A DNA stretch of 64,000 nt from Anaerolineae bacterium (GTDB lineage Bacteria; Chloroflexota; Anaerolineae; Aggregatilineales; Phototrophicaceae): NCBI GenBank assembly GCA_019912965.1, contig JAIOHM010000065.1, positions 1 to 64,000 on the forward strand, read 5' to 3'. A program made the position numbers and the translations under genes. The stretch's first letter is position 1, and every line of letters starts with the position of its first letter. Below, piece after piece: positions 62,415 to 64,000 of the stretch. The notes beneath the pieces were generated by a model. The model was not told the origin of the DNA, did not search any database, and was given only the letters and a program-made list of their open reading frames with translations.

Positions 62415-62799
62415 TGTGTTCCCGCTCCGCCGCATCAACCACGGTCATTTCACGGACAGCTTTGATCTGGGCGAGTAAAGTTCGCCCGTCACGGCGGGCT
62501 GCAATGATGGCGTTTTCGATAAGATGTCGCGTCGCTGGATCGTCGTCGGTGAGTAAATAGAGCAATACATTCAGATGAAACGCGATGTTCATCTCCAGCT
62601 TGTCAATACGATCCTGAAAGGTGCGCGTGAAATGGCGACGGCTACCAGCAATCTGTTCCTGCTCATCCAGATAACGCCGGATTGCCTCACGGATTAAATC
62701 TGCTTCGGTGGTGGTACGATCACGTTTACTGACCAACAGTATCAGCCGCTCGTGCATCTCCTGTGTCATCGTGATGCTGCGGCGGACAGTTTTGGACAT
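62407..62799 (-). CDS. MobC-like ribbon-helix-helix protein (cassette 2)
   Basis: 130 residues with a ribbon-helix-helix N-terminus (RRSITMTQEMHERLILLVSK, TTEADLIREAIRRYLDEQEQ) followed by the shared block GSRRHFTRTFQDRIDKLE and a helical C-terminus. It is the homologue of the 139-residue protein of cassette 1. It is the first gene of cassette 2 and probably binds oriT and its own promoter. Confidence 0.78.
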   Translation of the reverse strand: MSKTVRRSITMTQEMHERLILLVSKRDRTTTEADLIREAIRRYLDEQEQIAGSRRHFTRTFQDRIDKLEMNIAFHLNVLLYLLTDDDPATRHLIENAIIAARRDGRTLLAQIKAVREMTVVDAAEREHSE

Positions 62800-62825
62800 A
62801 ATCTACTCCCGACAAAGCATACGCA

Positions 62826-62835
62826 TATCCTCATT
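62826..62835 (-). promoter_or_regulatory. Motif AATGAGGATA upstream of cassette 2
   Basis: Second copy of the decamer seen before cassette 1, here 27 bp from the first ATG. The flanks are otherwise unlike those of cassette 1. Confidence 0.45.
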
Positions 62836-62884
62836 ATCCCAAAGGGACGCGGCGCACTTGCGGAAGACTACAGCAGGGGGTTGT

Positions 62885-62914
62885 TAAATTTGCGTTCCCG
62901 GTGATGCAAATTTA
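62885..62914. repeat. Inverted repeat upstream of cassette 2, possible oriT element
   Basis: TAAATTTGC (62885-62893) and GCAAATTTA (62906-62914) form a perfect 9-bp stem with a 12-nt loop, about 85 bp upstream of the mobilisation operon. It lies in the 223-bp gap before the HsdR gene, a likely place for an oriT. Confidence 0.4.
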
Positions 62915-63022
62915 CGGGGGAGGACATTATTATCATATGGCAAATGAAACGCTTCTTACTGTTCATTACAAATGGTTCGAGCTACAATTTAATAATTCAC
63001 TAATTTCACCCAGAATTCCGAT

Positions 63023-64000
63023 ATGGACAACTACCAGACTTACAGCGAAGCTGACACGATTCATAAGCTCATCAAACCGAGCATCTATATCTGTGGCTGG
63101 ACAGAAGATAATCTGCGCTACGAGGAAAACGCCGGGGCGAATATCATCAACCCGGACACGGGCAAGGTGAAGAAAGATCAAAAGCGGATCGACATTACGT
63201 TACGGGTGAAAGTCGCGCCGGAAACGCAGCCTGTCGCCGTCGCGCTGATCGAAGCGAAGGCGGCGAAGTATCCACCAACACGCGGGCTGGAACAGGCTAA
63301 GCTTTACGCTGGGGCAAAACGTTTGAATGTCCCTTTTGTATACGCCACCAATGGCTTTTTGTTCGTCGAGTATGACAGCCTTACCGGGTTAACCTCACAG
63401 CCTCGCCCGATGTCTGAGTTCCCAACACCAGATGACCTGCGCCGACGTTATGAAGAGCGGATGGGCTTCAATCTGGAAGATGAGCGCGCCAAACCGCTGC
63501 TTGAACCGTATGTCGGCGGTGAGGCTTCCCGTCGTTACTATCAAGATGCTGCTATCCGTGCGGCACTGGAAAAGATTGCAGCAGGCGGCAACCGGGTTCT
63601 GCTGACTTTGGCGACTGGCTCCGGCAAAACGCGCATCGCTGTAAACCTGTTGAAACGTATTGCGGATGCCGGGCAGCTTCGCCGTGCGCTGTTCTTGTGT
63701 GACCGCGATGAACTCCGCAAACAGGCAACCGGCGCATTTCAGGAAATCTTTGGCAATGATGCTGCTCCTGTATCCGGCAGAGATGCACAGACGAATGCCC
63801 GCATCTTAATCGCTACCTATCAAACGCTCGACATTGATACCGATGATGCCGATGCCAACTTCCTGACCGCGAATTATCCGCCGAATTTCTTCTCGCACAT
63901 CATCATTGATGAAGCGCACCGCTCCGCTTGGGGCAAATGGTCGCAAGTCCTCCGCATCAACCCGGACGCGATTCAAATCGGACTGACAGCAACGCCGCGC
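63023..64000 (+). CDS. hsdR: Type I restriction enzyme R subunit, 5' part (cut by window end)
   Basis: 326 codons are visible and the frame is open at the right edge. The N-terminal nuclease domain (residues about 60-90) has DITLRVKV and ALIEAKAAKY, the D..E-x-K core of HsdR. The helicase motor follows with LATGSGKTRIAVNLL (motif I) near 203 and IIIDEAHRSAWGKWS (motif II) near 298. Motif III is TATPR at the edge. It cuts DNA away from unmodified sites with HsdM and HsdS, which should be to the right. It may be an element-borne or chromosomal defence locus. Confidence 0.9.
   Translation, partial: MDNYQTYSEADTIHKLIKPSIYICGWTEDNLRYEENAGANIINPDTGKVKKDQKRIDITLRVKVAPETQPVAVALIEAKAAKYPPTRGLEQAKLYAGAKRLNVPFVYATNGFLFVEYDSLTGLTSQPRPMSEFPTPDDLRRRYEERMGFNLEDERAKPLLEPYVGGEASRRYYQDAAIRAALEKIAAGGNRVLLTLATGSGKTRIAVNLLKRIADAGQLRRALFLCDRDELRKQATGAFQEIFGNDAAPVSGRDAQTNARILIATYQTLDIDTDDADANFLTANYPPNFFSHIIIDEAHRSAWGKWSQVLRINPDAIQIGLTATPR

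Noticed and set aside
1..64000. CRISPR arrays, tRNA and rRNA genes
   Set aside because: No regularly spaced repeat series beyond the two or three copies at 14-130 and no cloverleaf or rRNA-like sequence was recognised by eye.

Overview
The window reads as part of a large conjugative element, either an integrative conjugative element or a conjugative plasmid, from a bacterium that is probably a member of the Chloroflexota. The lineage call is an inference. It rests on secreted proteins with Thr/Pro-rich linkers behind a signal anchor, a MalT-type LuxR regulator, a compact transfer apparatus with no outer-membrane core genes, and mid-range base composition. No rRNA, tRNA or CRISPR array was seen.

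Left part (1-13975, mostly minus strand). This holds a zinc-ribbon/DUF559-like nuclease, a helical orphan, a 622-residue unknown, an RNase HI fused to a SLOG-type domain, and a DUF488-like protein. An A+T-rich SEC-C gene on the plus strand follows. Next is mobilisation cassette 1: two ribbon-helix-helix proteins, a small HxH relaxase-like protein, a VirD4 coupling ATPase and an HU protein. Upstream of it lie a cluster of hairpins (possible oriT) and ssb. A group II intron with an LtrA-type maturase sits exactly between the ssb stop codon and the ssb terminator. Two long nested palindromes, upstream of the DUF488-like gene and of ssb, carry a nearly identical 26-nt apical loop on unrelated stems.

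Control and maintenance part (14099-24873). This holds a MalT-like regulator, a Xre repressor with divergent promoters, a small-gene/large serine recombinase operon, and ParA-ParB followed directly by a perfect 24-bp palindrome centred on CACGTG (candidate parS). A primase-helicase fusion without zinc cysteines closes it.

Defence part (25003-34775). A five-gene minus-strand operon encodes a HATPase/STAS-like protein, a DUF4325-type STAS plus winged helix protein, a PD-(D/E)xK endonuclease, a DinG-like helicase with four clustered cysteines, and a pPIWI-RE protein. The last three are the known but little-tested pPIWI-RE triad. The two signalling genes in front look like a dedicated sensor/switch, and a response regulator is divergent from them.

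Transfer part (34908-41188 and 49560-58269, plus strand). The first block has secreted and membrane components with a VirB6/TrbL-like channel protein. The second has a VirB2-like pilin, a VirB3-like protein, the VirB4 ATPase, topoisomerase I, and partner proteins including one with internal repeats. Between the blocks is a metabolic cargo (41398-49296). It has a DsrE protein, a TetR-controlled membrane protein/P450 pair, and an operon of ArsR-rhodanese, MBL persulfide-dioxygenase-like, methyltransferase, MFS and nucleoside phosphorylase genes.

Right end (58339-64000). This has an Ntn-hydrolase-like gene, then mobilisation cassette 2, which is homologous to cassette 1 in gene order. The beginning of a type I restriction HsdR subunit is cut by the window edge.
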